Assembly (NCBI RefSeq): GCF_001625595.1 | Contig: NZ_AUXT01000157.1 | Coordinates: 62,001-126,000, forward strand | From: Pseudoalteromonas luteoviolacea NCIMB 1942 | Lineage (GTDB): Bacteria; Pseudomonadota; Gammaproteobacteria; Enterobacterales; Alteromonadaceae | DNA length: 64,000 nucleotides | Reading direction: 5' to 3' | Shown: one piece after another, positions 36,136 through 45,831 of the stretch | Layout: every line of letters starts with the position of its first letter | Numbering within the stretch: position 1 is the stretch's first letter | Made by a program: the position numbers and the translations under genes | The notes under the pieces: model-generated | Database searches by the model: none | The model's input: only the letters and a program-made list of their open reading frames with translations | Told to the model about the DNA's origin: nothing

Positions 36136-37062
36136 ATGAATAAAGTGGCTATAACAGCCGTTGCTATTGCCGTGTGTGGCGCAGTCGGTGCAAATTGGTA
36201 TGCAAATACCCGTGCAGATGAGGTAATTGCACACCAGATGCAACAATTCTCGGAGCAAACGGGGTTTAATGTTAATTACGAAAATGTCGACTATAGCTTG
36301 CTCAGCAATACTGTGGTCATAAAAAACGTTTCTTTCATGAATAAGGAAACAAAATTACCACTTATTGATATCTCGAGCCTTTCGATTGCGGGTTATGAGT
36401 CAGATAAAATCAGTCCATACACAGAGCTCGTCATAAATGGCTTATCTTTTTCTAGTGACTGGCAAAAAGCGCCAGAGAATACTGCGGCCTTGCCGGATAG
36501 CATTGTAAAAGCACAATATGATTTGGTTACTTCTATGAGCTTTGATGAAAGTAATGGGGACAGTGAGGTCAAGTTCTCAGCATCAGCGCACAATATTCTA
36601 GATCTTGTTATCGACTTTAATATGACCAATAGCCAAGGCCTCATGAATCTACAGCGTGAAATTGACAAGATGCATGAAAAGGGTGAGATGGATCTGGAAG
36701 CAGAGCTTCAAATGCAAAGTAAAATGATGAGTGCGATGCAGGCTGTACAGCCGAAAGCGTTTTCATTTTCACTGAACAGTGACGGTGAGCTAAAAACTGT
36801 GGTCGATGAACTTCTACAAAAGAATGGCTTAGACCACACTCAGCTACAATCGATGCTATCAGCCCAGCTAGATGCAGTACCTGCTAGTGAGGTAAACAAG
36901 CAGGCCGTAAAAGACTTTATTGCTGGTTTAAATTCATTTGAAATAAGCATGGCATTTCCTGAACAGACAAGCATGATGCAGCTTGCTATGCAGTTGCAAC
37001 CATTGGCGGCCGATCCTCAGGCATTAGAGCAGTTTTTGAATTTAAAAATGGCTGGAAACTAA
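36136..37062 (+). CDS. exported or membrane-anchored hypothetical protein
   Basis: A 308-residue protein with an N-terminal hydrophobic segment (VAITAVAIAVCGAVGANWYANTRADEV) that serves as signal peptide or anchor. The mature part starts with a segment recalling AsmA/DUF945-type periplasmic proteins (FNVNYENVDYSLLSNTVVIKNVSF, LLIDISSLSIAGYESDKI) and continues Met- and Gln-rich with few Cys. I do not recognise its function. GGAAG before the ATG and the 9-base gap suggest it is co-transcribed with radA. A strong terminator follows directly. Confidence 0.75.
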   Translation: MNKVAITAVAIAVCGAVGANWYANTRADEVIAHQMQQFSEQTGFNVNYENVDYSLLSNTVVIKNVSFMNKETKLPLIDISSLSIAGYESDKISPYTELVINGLSFSSDWQKAPENTAALPDSIVKAQYDLVTSMSFDESNGDSEVKFSASAHNILDLVIDFNMTNSQGLMNLQREIDKMHEKGEMDLEAELQMQSKMMSAMQAVQPKAFSFSLNSDGELKTVVDELLQKNGLDHTQLQSMLSAQLDAVPASEVNKQAVKDFIAGLNSFEISMAFPEQTSMMQLAMQLQPLAADPQALEQFLNLKMAGN

Positions 37063-37098
37063 AATTAAAAAGGCGAGGAAATCCTCGCCTTTTTAATT
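37063..37098. terminator. bidirectional intrinsic terminator
   Basis: A long perfect stem with GGCGAGGA at 37072-37079 and TCCTCGCC at 37082-37089, extended by A/T pairs on both sides, followed by T-runs on both strands. It separates the radA-linked gene, which ends at 37062, from the converging M23 peptidase gene, which ends at 37109, and serves both. Confidence 0.9.
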
Positions 37099-37108
37099 AA
37101 TGAAGTTG

Positions 37109-38443
37109 TTATTTGTCATTCAACGCAAGCATCAGCTCTCGTTTACGCTCCAAACGTACAGCCATCTTTTCTGCAAGCGGTTTAAACTTGGCAAGCTCAG
37201 CTTTAGGTAGTGGTAGTGACTTAGGTAACTGCACCGTTTTAGGATTGCGGTGTTGTCCATTTACTAAGAATTCATAGTGCAGGTGAGGCCCAGTCACTCG
37301 ACCGGTTGCACCTACAGTACCAATCTTTTGCCCTTGTTTAACTCTTTGTCCAGTTTTTACATGCTTCTTATGTAGGTGCAAATACTTGGTTGTATATTGA
37401 CCACCATGTTCAATGAACACATAATTACCATTTAACCTATTGTAACCTGCTTTGGTTACTTTACCATTGCCCGCAGCAACTACAGGTGTGCCTACTTTTG
37501 CTGCGTAATCAATGCCCCGGTGTGGACGAACCTGTTTTGTTACAGGGTGTAGCCTGCGAGGGTTAAAATTAGAGCTGATATATTTAAAGTTCACAGGCGC
37601 CCGCAAGAAGGCTTTTTTCATACTGCGCCCTTCTGGCGTATAAAATTCGCCATTGGTATGCCGAATTGCTGTATAGGTGTCACCTTGGTTTATAAACTCG
37701 GCAGCAATAATTTTGCCATTACCAATTTCTTCACCATCTACAAAGTGAGTTTCATACACTAAGGTAAACGAATCGCCTTCTCTGATATCATTAGCGAAAT
37801 CTACATCCCAGCCAAAAATATTTGCAACGTTCATAATCTGTCTCTGCGTTAAGCCAGCTGAGATACCTGCCGTCCAGAACGAAGATCTAATTTTGCCACC
37901 TGAGGTTTTCTCTCTGGTTTCAATTTCTTTACTGGTTATTTGCGTTTCGTAGTGATTGTCGTCTTTTCGAGTGACATACAAGGTATCCGTTTTGGATAGC
38001 ACATACTTTAATTGCGCCAAATTACCTTGTTCATCACTCGCAAAACTTAACACTTCACCAGGGTGGATTTTGGTGAGTTTGCGTGTTTCTGCATTTGTGT
38101 TTACTAGACTATGCAGAGTCTGTGCGGAGTAACCTGCGCGCTTGAATAAGAGCGCTAGACTATCTCCGGACCTAACTTTATGATCAACATAGTTAAAGTG
38201 AACAACGTCAGTTTCTTCTTCTGAGTGCGTATGTTCTTCGCTTAATTCGGTGATTTGTTCTTGTTGTTCTTCCACCTTAACGGGAAGCTCATAGCGTTTG
38301 CCTACTTCTAGCGCATCATCTTTGTGATCTCTAGATGCAGTGGCCTTCTCTGAAGGTATCAAGGCTATCCCAACCATTGCAGCTAATAGCCCAGCAATGA
38401 GCATTTTGTGTTTTTTGGGTAGCTTCTTTACTGCAGGTACCAT
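37109..38443 (-). CDS. M23 family peptidoglycan endopeptidase (MepM-like)
   Basis: A 444-residue protein anchored by a TM segment at about 13-28. A LysM/OapA-like region (VRSGDSLALLFKRAGYSAQTLHSLV) lies near residues 90-130, a middle domain spans about 170-270, and the C-terminal LytM domain has HRGIDYAAKVGTPVVAAGNG and HLHYEFLVNGQHRNP, giving the zinc ligands His, Asp and His. It is expected to cut peptide cross-links in the periplasm. It is divergent from tyrS, an arrangement I recall from related marine gammaproteobacteria. It resembles E. coli MepM in architecture, but the orthology is inferred. Confidence 0.9.
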   Translation of the reverse strand: MVPAVKKLPKKHKMLIAGLLAAMVGIALIPSEKATASRDHKDDALEVGKRYELPVKVEEQQEQITELSEEHTHSEEETDVVHFNYVDHKVRSGDSLALLFKRAGYSAQTLHSLVNTNAETRKLTKIHPGEVLSFASDEQGNLAQLKYVLSKTDTLYVTRKDDNHYETQITSKEIETREKTSGGKIRSSFWTAGISAGLTQRQIMNVANIFGWDVDFANDIREGDSFTLVYETHFVDGEEIGNGKIIAAEFINQGDTYTAIRHTNGEFYTPEGRSMKKAFLRAPVNFKYISSNFNPRRLHPVTKQVRPHRGIDYAAKVGTPVVAAGNGKVTKAGYNRLNGNYVFIEHGGQYTTKYLHLHKKHVKTGQRVKQGQKIGTVGATGRVTGPHLHYEFLVNGQHRNPKTVQLPKSLPLPKAELAKFKPLAEKMAVRLERKRELMLALNDK

Positions 38444-38591
38444 AACGTGCCTTTTTCGCTGTCAAGAATTTTTATGGATAATAGTGCAGCATATACGTAA
38501 TAAAGCGTTAATACCAGTATTTTGTGCATTTAAACTCCGTGAAATATAGGCTAGAATCGAGCGATAAACTGAATTTTTTGTTGGAGTGATA

Positions 38592-39794
38592 ATGGCGGAC
38601 ATTGAAACTGCATTTGCTGAGATTAGGCGCGGTGCAGAAGACATATTGATTGAAGATGAATTGAAAGAAAAACTGAAGTCAGGGAAAAAGCTGCGTATTA
38701 AGGCTGGATTTGATCCAACAGCGCCTGATTTGCATTTAGGCCACACAGTTCTAATTAATAAATTAAAAACTTTCCAAGATTTAGGCCATGAGGTCATTTT
38801 CTTGATTGGTGATTTCACCGGTATGATCGGTGACCCAACTGGAAAAAATGTAACGCGTAAGCCATTAACGCGAGAAGATGTGCTAGCGAATGCTGAAACT
38901 TATAAAGAGCAAGTGTTTAAAATCTTAGATCCGGAGAAAACAACTGTTGCGTTTAATTCTCAGTGGATGGAAAAATTAAGCAGTGCAGACATGATTAAGC
39001 TTGCATCGCGTCAAACTGTGGCTCGTATGCTGGAGCGTGATGATTTTAAAAAGCGTTATGCTGGCGGACAAGCAATTGCTATTCACGAATTCTTGTATCC
39101 ATTAGTACAGGGTTGGGATTCAGTCGCACTTGAAGCTGATGTTGAGCTAGGTGGTACTGATCAGCGCTTTAACCTATTGATGGGGCGTGAATTACAAAAA
39201 GAAGAGGGGCAAAAACCTCAAACTGTATTAATGATGCCGCTGTTAGAAGGAACAGATGGTGTTCAGAAGATGTCAAAGTCACTGGGCAACTACATAGGTA
39301 TTACTGATGCGCCAACAGAAATGTTCGGTAAAGTAATGTCTATTTCTGACGATCTTATGTGGCGTTACTATGAGCTTCTCAGTGCTAAGTCTCTGACCGA
39401 AATAGACGCTTTAAAAGAAGAAGTGGCAGGTGGTCGCAACCCTCGCGATATCAAAATAGACTTTGCTAAAGAAATGATAGCACGCTTCCATAGTGAAGAT
39501 GACGCGCAAGCTGCCCATCAAGATTTTATCAAGCGTTTCCAAAAAAATGCGCTTCCAGATGACATCCCTGAAGTCGCTATCGAGATTGAGGGTGAAACGA
39601 CCTTTATCGCAAATTTATTAAAAGAAGCAGGCTTGGTTGCAAGTACATCTGAAGCGATGCGCATGATTAAGCAGGGAGCTGTTAAGCTAAATGGCGAAGA
39701 AAAGGTAACTGATACTAAGCTAGAAATTGCTAAGGGCAGCACGGAGATTTACCAAGTTGGTAAACGTAAGTTTGCTAAAGTAACAGTTAATTAA
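38592..39794 (+). CDS. tyrS: tyrosyl-tRNA synthetase
   Basis: 400 residues from the ATG at 38592, which has GGAG 5 bases upstream; an in-frame GTG at 38586 overlaps that site. It is a class I synthetase with HLGH (HIGH motif) near residue 48, KMSKS near residue 230 and a C-terminal S4 RNA-binding domain ([15 protein letters not shown]). The short length and the segment [19 protein letters not shown] resemble the TyrZ-like bacterial subgroup rather than the 424-residue E. coli type. Confidence 0.95.
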   Translation: MADIETAFAEIRRGAEDILIEDELKEKLKSGKKLRIKAGFDPTAPDLHLGHTVLINKLKTFQDLGHEVIFLIGDFTGMIGDPTGKNVTRKPLTREDVLANAETYKEQVFKILDPEKTTVAFNSQWMEKLSSADMIKLASRQTVARMLERDDFKKRYAGGQAIAIHEFLYPLVQGWDSVALEADVELGGTDQRFNLLMGRELQKEEGQKPQTVLMMPLLEGTDGVQKMSKSLGNYIGITDAPTEMFGKVMSISDDLMWRYYELLSAKSLTEIDALKEEVAGGRNPRDIKIDFAKEMIARFHSEDDAQAAHQDFIKRFQKNALPDDIPEVAIEIEGETTFIANLLKEAGLVASTSEAMRMIKQGAVKLNGEEKVTDTKLEIAKGSTEIYQVGKRKFAKVTVN

Positions 39795-39801
39795 GCTGCT
39801 T

Positions 39802-39832
39802 CTAGGCCAAGTGAAATACTTACTCGGCCTAG
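39802..39832. terminator. hairpin between convergent tyrS and cbiB-like genes
   Basis: CTAGGCC (39802-39808) pairs with GGCCTAG (39826-39832), with an inner AAGT/ACTT pairing. It starts 7 bases after the tyrS stop and overlaps the stop of the converging gene. No good T-run follows on either strand, so it is a shared 3'-end structure rather than a proven terminator. Confidence 0.4.
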
Positions 39833-40773
39833 ATTAAATTAATCCCCGCCCAAATTAACCCAGTTAATCCCAACCAAAACCACCGCATTGTGCCTTGTAG
39901 TTTGAGCATGTGTTCAATATCTTCTACTGTCGGTTGTCGATCGCTACCAATACGAATGTTTTCGAAGCGTTGACCGTGATAAAACCGTGGCCCAGCGAGT
40001 TGCACATTTAGATTTGCCGAAAACAATGAGACGATCCAGCCAGAGTGTTTATTGCTATAATGTTGCGCGTAATGCTTGAGATAATGCTGTGTTTTCGAGA
40101 AGTTTTGTGTCAGTGACATCGTAATCACAAAGGCGCGCAGAGGCAGCCATTCCAAAATATAAATAGCACGCTGCACTGGGGCTAGAAATGGGTGGTTTGG
40201 GCTCAATTGCTGTCTCCAGCTGTGATCACACAGCATCATGAGCTTATAAGCAAGTGCCAAATATGGACCACCGACCAAATAAAATATAAGCACTAGGTAA
40301 AACTGCCTTACTGAACTAAGTGCCAAAGAGTCTAAGCAGGCTTTAATAATGCCTATTTCCGATAAAGATTGTGTATCTCTTGCCACCATAGAGCCTAAGA
40401 GTTGCTTTGCTGAACCTTTTTGGTTCACTGTTAATAGCTTTGCAATTCTATGTGCGCGTTTTTCAAAGTGCGTATCTAGACATAAATATAAAATCAGCCC
40501 GCCAAACCATTGTGGGTAAAATGAGATAAATGACAAGGCAAATAATAATGCCATTATAGTGAAAACCGGCAATGTAAAAGCCAGTGTGCCGGAGAGAGTG
40601 TGGTGGCTTTTAGCAATGTTATCCCTGACTACACGCTTAGCTAGATTACGGGCGAGCAGAGTGAAAAGCGTGTTTGGATGGTAAAGGTTTGATAGCCTAA
40701 AGGAAAAAGCACAAAAAACAGCCAAGTAAAATATCAGCAAGCCCTCTTGGGCTTGCAATATTTGTAACGCCAC
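39829..40773 (-). CDS. CobD/CbiB family membrane protein
   Basis: A 314-residue protein with about five TM segments. The conserved CbiB core is recognisable but reduced: VARDTQSLSEIGIIKACLDSLALS (standard VSRDTSxLD...ACxESxAEN) and ALAYKLMMLCDHSW (standard ALAYRAxNTLDxM). The Glu and Asn of the standard ESxAEN segment are missing. CbiB makes adenosylcobinamide phosphate, but no other cobalamin gene is near. The protein abuts mtnN (start adjacent to the mtnN stop). It may be a family member with another role, much like AmpE. Confidence 0.75.
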   Translation of the reverse strand: MALQILQAQEGLLIFYLAVFCAFSFRLSNLYHPNTLFTLLARNLAKRVVRDNIAKSHHTLSGTLAFTLPVFTIMALLFALSFISFYPQWFGGLILYLCLDTHFEKRAHRIAKLLTVNQKGSAKQLLGSMVARDTQSLSEIGIIKACLDSLALSSVRQFYLVLIFYLVGGPYLALAYKLMMLCDHSWRQQLSPNHPFLAPVQRAIYILEWLPLRAFVITMSLTQNFSKTQHYLKHYAQHYSNKHSGWIVSLFSANLNVQLAGPRFYHGQRFENIRIGSDRQPTVEDIEHMLKLQGTMRWFWLGLTGLIWAGINLI

Positions 40774-41481
40774 TTACAGAGTAACCTGCTGAAGCTTTTC
40801 TAGTAGTGCTACTACTAGCTTAGATGAGTTGACTGATGCAACCTCTAAATATTCCTCAAAAGATTGAGGAGATTCTTTGCCTGCGATATCAGACATAGAG
40901 CGGATCACGACAAATGGTGTTTCTAGCACATGACAAGCCTGTGCGATTGCCGCACCTTCCATTTCTACAGCTAACATGTTGGGGAAGTCTTGGCGTGTTT
41001 TTTCTATGCGGACAGGATCACACATAAACGAGTCACCTGTACAGATTTGGCCTACCATAGTTTGTATGCCTTCAACTGCATGAATACTTTCTTTTGACGC
41101 TTTAATAAGCGCAGGGTTTGCAGCAAACCCCGCAGGCATTTGTGGTACTTGACCTATTTCGTAACCAAATGCGGTTACGTCAACATCGTGATGGCGTACT
41201 TCGTCAGAAATAACAATATCACCCACATTTAGAGAAGGTTCAAAGCCACCTGCTGAGCCTGTATTAACAACGCAATCAGGGGCAAAGTTATCAATTAACA
41301 GTGTTGTGGCTACTGTCGCTGCAACTTTGCCAATACCTGACTGAACTAATGTCACTTCATGGCCGCCTAATTGGCCAGTGTAGAAAGTAAAACCACCTTT
41401 TTTGAGCGTCTGGGGAGATTGCATTGTGTCACGTAAAATAGTGACTTCTTGCTCCATCGCACCGATAATGCCAATTTTCAT
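40774..41481 (-). CDS. mtnN: 5'-methylthioadenosine/S-adenosylhomocysteine nucleosidase
   Basis: A 235-residue nucleosidase (Pfs) that hydrolyses methylthioadenosine, S-adenosylhomocysteine and 5'-deoxyadenosine, recycling SAM by-products and feeding AI-2 synthesis. Signature residues are MKIGIIGAMEQEV with catalytic Glu12, GSAGG, FMCDP, AVEMEGAAIAQ with the ribose-binding Glu, and the catalytic Asp in RSMSDIAG. A -10-like TATAAT lies at 41513-41518. It is directly followed by the CbiB-like gene. Confidence 0.96.
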   Translation of the reverse strand: MKIGIIGAMEQEVTILRDTMQSPQTLKKGGFTFYTGQLGGHEVTLVQSGIGKVAATVATTLLIDNFAPDCVVNTGSAGGFEPSLNVGDIVISDEVRHHDVDVTAFGYEIGQVPQMPAGFAANPALIKASKESIHAVEGIQTMVGQICTGDSFMCDPVRIEKTRQDFPNMLAVEMEGAAIAQACHVLETPFVVIRSMSDIAGKESPQSFEEYLEVASVNSSKLVVALLEKLQQVTL

Positions 41482-41512
41482 AATTTGTCTCTTACGGATT
41501 CATTTAATGCTC

Positions 41513-41518
41513 ATTATA
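41513..41518 (-). promoter_or_regulatory. -10 element for mtnN
   Basis: TATAAT on the - strand, 32 bases before the mtnN ATG. No good -35 hexamer lies 16-18 bases upstream, so the promoter is only partly supported. Confidence 0.4.
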
Positions 41519-41622
41519 TACATTCTTAATTTGAAAGCATTATTTGGAAGTGCAAAATTTAGGAGTGTAATACCGTGAGCATAGCTGCCTGACTGAGCAG
41601 GCAACTAACTTGTGGATGAGAA

Positions 41623-42213
41623 TCAAATTTCAGCAAGCTGTGTGCTTGCTGCTTTGGCTTGAGAGGGTGACAGTACAGCTGGTTTGTAATTGCGCTTGCG
41701 TACAGGTTTTGTCTGCTCCGGCTTTTGACCAAGTTTGAACAAGATCGCAGCGCGTACCTCTGGGCTTTTATAACCAGATTTAATTTTCATGCGAATATGT
41801 GGAATACCGGCCGATTCTAGCGCCCCACTGACAAACCAATCTTTTTGTGCTTTGTGCCCATTCTTATTGGCATTGTTGACCAGATCAACAGCGGCAACAA
41901 TATTCATCGTACTTTTGTCGACTAATACATAGTCGAGTTGTTTATTTTGCGCCTTGGTGATGGCCGAGCGGCGAGCTTTTTTAGATAAACCCGGTTTACA
42001 CTCGATGACGTCTACTAATTTTACTCGGCTCACTATTTTAAATTTATCGCCAACTGCGCGTTCTAAAAGCTGTAAGAATGACGCTTCTACGGTTGAGAAT
42101 ACAGAATCTTTGCGATTAAACGGATAGGGGTTTCCGCCCGCGTCGGTATACTTTGAAATTACAATTGAGGCAACAACTACGAGCGCTAAAATAGCTAACA
42201 GTGTAAGTTCCAT
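41623..42213 (-). CDS. DUF2726 domain protein, membrane-anchored
   Basis: A 196-residue protein with an N-terminal TM segment (LTLLAILALVVVASIVIS) and a DUF2726 domain at about 35-160: ASFLQLLERAVGDKFKIVSRVKLVDVIECK, LDYVLVDKSTMNIVAAVDL, SAGIPHIRMK. The fold is thought to be related to restriction-endonuclease/topoisomerase zinc-domain-associated nucleases. The catalytic role is unproven, so no function is assigned. The gene stands alone between mtnN and folE2, with 100-140 bases on either side. Confidence 0.8.
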   Translation of the reverse strand: MELTLLAILALVVVASIVISKYTDAGGNPYPFNRKDSVFSTVEASFLQLLERAVGDKFKIVSRVKLVDVIECKPGLSKKARRSAITKAQNKQLDYVLVDKSTMNIVAAVDLVNNANKNGHKAQKDWFVSGALESAGIPHIRMKIKSGYKSPEVRAAILFKLGQKPEQTKPVRKRNYKPAVLSPSQAKAASTQLAEI

Positions 42214-42315
42214 AAATCACTCCACGACAACAATTTGACTTTGTATTTAATAAGCAAAGAGTGTGCCGAAAAGTGATTTTTAGGTTTGCGAAGGCTGAAA
42301 ACCTTCGCGAAAGGG

Positions 42316-43236
42316 TTAGGCTTGATAGCCTCCTTGAACACCTTTAACCGCATAGGCTACAGCATCATGAGCATGCAGTGATTCGTAGTGATTAATTTTC
42401 ACATAAAAATCGAGGTAGTTTTGTGCATTAAAGAGTGCTTTTAATTTTCTTGCTGCATCTTCACAGAACATCAAGTTTTGGCCATTCAATCTAGCGAACT
42501 CTTGTTCGTCTTCTCTTTTAACCGCTGTTTGCACAGGCGTTTTTAGTTCCTGTTCGACCAAATCAACAAGACCAAGTATATCGAACTCAGTCGTATCTTG
42601 TGGTAACCGAACCTTGATATTAGCGATTGAGCGCTGTGAGTGTGGCGTTGCAACAATGCCCTCTGTAGTACCTAGCCAATTGATGACAGTTTCATGATCT
42701 AATTGCTGACCTGCAAACTTTTCGTCAAATGCATTTTGAATGAGTTGTCTAGCAAGGGCGGCAGAGCAAGGGCAAGTTGAAGAGTAAGTAACGTCAATTG
42801 CCAACTCCATTTTGATTTGGTTGTCTCTTAATACGGCAGAGATCGTGACAGGATAGTTCTTCCAGCCTTGCTTGCCACTTAATAAAGAAGCACGTCGTAG
42901 TGGCAATTCAAAAGCGATAACGACTTTTGCAGCCTGACTCAAATCTTTGTGCGTTGTCAAAAATTGGTCAAGTAACGCAGTTAGAGTAACGGGAGTTAGG
43001 GTTTGCTCGCAAGACAACTTATCCAAAGCCAAAAATAATCGTGACATATGGATGCCTTTGGCATCGGCTTTGTTTAAGCTAACAAAAGTGTCTGCTTTTG
43101 CTGTAACGGGGATGTCATTTAATCCTTTGCTGCTCAGTTGGAGTGGTAATTCTATGTTTCCCATTCCGACCCAGTCTAAAGTTCCCGTTTTTAGCGCATC
43201 TGCACAGTGCGCAATGTCTGGCATTGAAGTTGGCAT
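42316..43236 (-). CDS. folE2: GTP cyclohydrolase FolE2
   Basis: A 306-residue type IB GTP cyclohydrolase, which makes dihydroneopterin triphosphate for folate and queuosine. The conserved metal-ligand Cys lies in TYSSTCPCSAALARQ. SQRS and EDAARKLKALFNAQ are family signatures. FolE2 enzymes work with metals other than zinc and are often a backup under zinc limitation. I see no Zur-like palindrome upstream, so such control is not supported here. Confidence 0.94.
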   Translation of the reverse strand: MPTSMPDIAHCADALKTGTLDWVGMGNIELPLQLSSKGLNDIPVTAKADTFVSLNKADAKGIHMSRLFLALDKLSCEQTLTPVTLTALLDQFLTTHKDLSQAAKVVIAFELPLRRASLLSGKQGWKNYPVTISAVLRDNQIKMELAIDVTYSSTCPCSAALARQLIQNAFDEKFAGQQLDHETVINWLGTTEGIVATPHSQRSIANIKVRLPQDTTEFDILGLVDLVEQELKTPVQTAVKREDEQEFARLNGQNLMFCEDAARKLKALFNAQNYLDFYVKINHYESLHAHDAVAYAVKGVQGGYQA

Positions 43237-43463
43237 TTAAACTCTCTTTAATCACGACCTAAAACGCTCGCATATTACACTAAAACAAGACGCTTTGCTG
43301 TTGATATTCTGATTTTGCATAAAGAAAATATAGGCTACTGTGCAATATTTGATACATTATCACATAAACTTTAAGCAAGATGATAAGTGTGTAAGAGACA
43401 GTAGTTTTAGATTATTCAACAAAGTTACAGTGTTAGGCTGCTCGCATATGTGTTCAGCTAAGG

Positions 43464-43469
43464 TATAAT
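43464..43469 (+). promoter_or_regulatory. -10 element for arcB
   Basis: A perfect TATAAT 28 bases before the arcB ATG at 43497. No clear -35 box lies 16-18 bases upstream, so it may need an activator or be fortuitous. Confidence 0.42.
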
Positions 43470-43496
43470 GGCTGCGTTAACAAGGTGACTATTATT

Positions 43497-45824
43497 ATGC
43501 TTGATTCTTCATTTGGGTCTTGGGCTCGAATTCTTTCCAATTTGGTTCGTAAATACGGAGAACGTAAAGCCGGTGCAATTGCATATGCATTGGTACTTAT
43601 CGCTTCACTCGTTTTATCCTGTATGTTTTTCTACGTTGCATTGGGCTCTGTGAGCTTAGTGAATGTGTTATCGGTTGTGGTGTTCGCGGCATTGACATCG
43701 CCGTTACTGATATCCGTTGCAGTTTTTGCAATTCGTCAATTGGAAAGCTCGAAAGAATATTTAGAGTCTGCGACTCAACAAGAAAAACTGTTAAACCAGA
43801 CCCTAAAAGATAATATCAATCGTCTAAATAACGAAATAGATGAAAGAAAAATGGCATTGCATGCCAAGCATCGAGCTATTGCTGAACTACGTAATGAGAT
43901 CACCGAACGTCGCAAAGCTGAACAGGAACTCGCCCAACAGAGCATGTTATTGCGTTCGATTGTAGACTCTTCGCCAGATTTATTTTATTACCGTGATGAA
44001 CATGGCGTGTTTGCAGGCTGTAACAAGAAGTTTGAACAAGTAATAGGCATTGAGAGTGCTGGGCTCATCGGTAAAACCGCCGATGAAATTTTTGCTGAAC
44101 ATTTGGTACCAAAAGTGTTGGAAACGGATGAGCAGGTAAGCGCAACGCAGCAAACTATCTCACTCGATGTTGAGTACCCTGTGAAAGACGAAAATCGATG
44201 GTTTGAAATGCGAAAGCTGCCCTTCATTAATAATGAAGGGGAATACATTGGTTTATTGGCATTTGGCCGTGACATTACCAGCCGCAAAGAGGCTGAGCAG
44301 GCGCTTGAAACAGCCTATAAGGACAAGGGGAAATTTATTGCCACGTTGAGCCATGAATTGCGCACGCCCTTAAATGGTATTGTTGGTCTCACTCGAATGT
44401 TACTTGATACAGAGTTGACACAGCAGCAAAAAAGTTGGTGTAACACTGTATTTTCAAGTGCGGAGACGCTAGGCAATATATTCAATGACATCATAGATCT
44501 CGATAAAATTGATAGAGAACAGCTGGATATTGCTACAGACAGCATTAATGTATCTGACTTTATCAATGATGTTGTTAACTTCTCAGACTTAATTGCCGGA
44601 CAAAAAGGGCTAGAGTTTAAAATAAAACGCACAGGTGTATTAGATATATACGCTCTGCTAGATCCAACTAGGTTGCGTCAGGTGCTTTGGAACCTGATAA
44701 ACAATGCCGTGAAGTTTACACATAGGGGTAACGTAACTTTAGACTGTCGCCGTGAAAACAGAGAAGACGGCCCTTGGTTGACAATGAGTATTATCGATAC
44801 TGGAGTTGGGATCTCCGCTGAACAGCAAGATAAAATCTTTGATATGTATTACAAAGCACCGGACGCCGAGGGTAATAATGCGATAGGTTCTGGTATTGGA
44901 CTCGCGGTGACTAAAGCGCTTGTCCAGGCCATGAAAGGAAGTATTGAAGTCAAAAGTGAAGTAGGCCAAGGCAGTCGTTTTGATGTGGAAATCCCCTTAG
45001 AGTTATGCAGTGCACCGAATCAGCAAAGTTATGCTGGCCGTGGGCTTTATATTCTCTTGGTTGAAGATGTGCCATTGAATGCTGAGATTGCCACTAATTT
45101 GCTTGAACAACGAGGTCATGAAGTTATTTGGGCTGAAACTGGAGAAGACGCCTTGTCATTAGTGCAAACTGAAGATGACCTTGATTTGATTTTGTTGGAT
45201 ATGCAACTGCCTGATCTCAATGGTGATGAAGTCGCTAGACAAATAAGGGATGACAGCCACTTCGATGCACTGCCAATTGTTGCGCTTACTGCAAACGTAC
45301 GAAGTGCTGAGCAGGAGCTACAAGGTATAAGTATCCAAGGTGCGCTTGCAAAGCCGATCAACACAACGAAGTTAGATAAAATGTTGGCTGAATTGTTTGG
45401 CATTGACAATGCCAAAGAGGAAGTGGGAGCGTGCAGTAACGATACCATCGAAGTACTAGAAATCGAGCGAGCTTTACTAGACATAGAAACGATTACCGAT
45501 TTTGTATCTTCAATGGGGGTCAGCACCTTTAAAAGAAGCTGTGAATTGTTCGGTAAACTAAACCCAACGTATTGTGATGAGCTAAAAGCTGCTAACAGCG
45601 AAGATGATGAACAAGAGTATGGTTCGGTTGCGCATAAGTTAAAGGGGGCTGCTGGCTCTGTAGGCCTAAAGCTGGTGCAGCAACATGCTAAGGTAATGGA
45701 AACTCAATCTGCTGAATCGAATAGAGAAGAACGTGAAGTGTGGATAGTTGAGCTAGAAGAATTAATAAGAGAAGGGCAAGAAGCCCTTCACTCATTAATT
45801 GCAAAACTCGCTGAAAACTCGTAG
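43497..45824 (+). CDS. arcB: aerobic respiration control hybrid sensor kinase ArcB
   Basis: 775 residues from the ATG at 43497, with AAGGTG 9 bases upstream. Two TM helices (28-48, 54-78), a coiled coil (85-150), PAS (153-260), a HisKA domain with His286 (SHELRTPLNG), HATPase (380-500), receiver with Asp568 (LILLDMQLPD) and Hpt with His713 (VAHKLKGAAG) follow in order. It senses the quinone redox state and relays phosphate to ArcA. Cys175 matches E. coli Cys180, but the E. coli Cys241 position holds Trp235. It converges on arcA with 7 bases between the stops, unlike E. coli where they are far apart. Confidence 0.94.
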   Translation: MLDSSFGSWARILSNLVRKYGERKAGAIAYALVLIASLVLSCMFFYVALGSVSLVNVLSVVVFAALTSPLLISVAVFAIRQLESSKEYLESATQQEKLLNQTLKDNINRLNNEIDERKMALHAKHRAIAELRNEITERRKAEQELAQQSMLLRSIVDSSPDLFYYRDEHGVFAGCNKKFEQVIGIESAGLIGKTADEIFAEHLVPKVLETDEQVSATQQTISLDVEYPVKDENRWFEMRKLPFINNEGEYIGLLAFGRDITSRKEAEQALETAYKDKGKFIATLSHELRTPLNGIVGLTRMLLDTELTQQQKSWCNTVFSSAETLGNIFNDIIDLDKIDREQLDIATDSINVSDFINDVVNFSDLIAGQKGLEFKIKRTGVLDIYALLDPTRLRQVLWNLINNAVKFTHRGNVTLDCRRENREDGPWLTMSIIDTGVGISAEQQDKIFDMYYKAPDAEGNNAIGSGIGLAVTKALVQAMKGSIEVKSEVGQGSRFDVEIPLELCSAPNQQSYAGRGLYILLVEDVPLNAEIATNLLEQRGHEVIWAETGEDALSLVQTEDDLDLILLDMQLPDLNGDEVARQIRDDSHFDALPIVALTANVRSAEQELQGISIQGALAKPINTTKLDKMLAELFGIDNAKEEVGACSNDTIEVLEIERALLDIETITDFVSSMGVSTFKRSCELFGKLNPTYCDELKAANSEDDEQEYGSVAHKLKGAAGSVGLKLVQQHAKVMETQSAESNREEREVWIVELEELIREGQEALHSLIAKLAENS

Positions 45825-45831
45825 CGAAAGA

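Noticed and set aside
43237..43496. Zur box upstream of folE2
   Set aside because: No palindrome resembling the gammaproteobacterial Zur site was found on reading the region.
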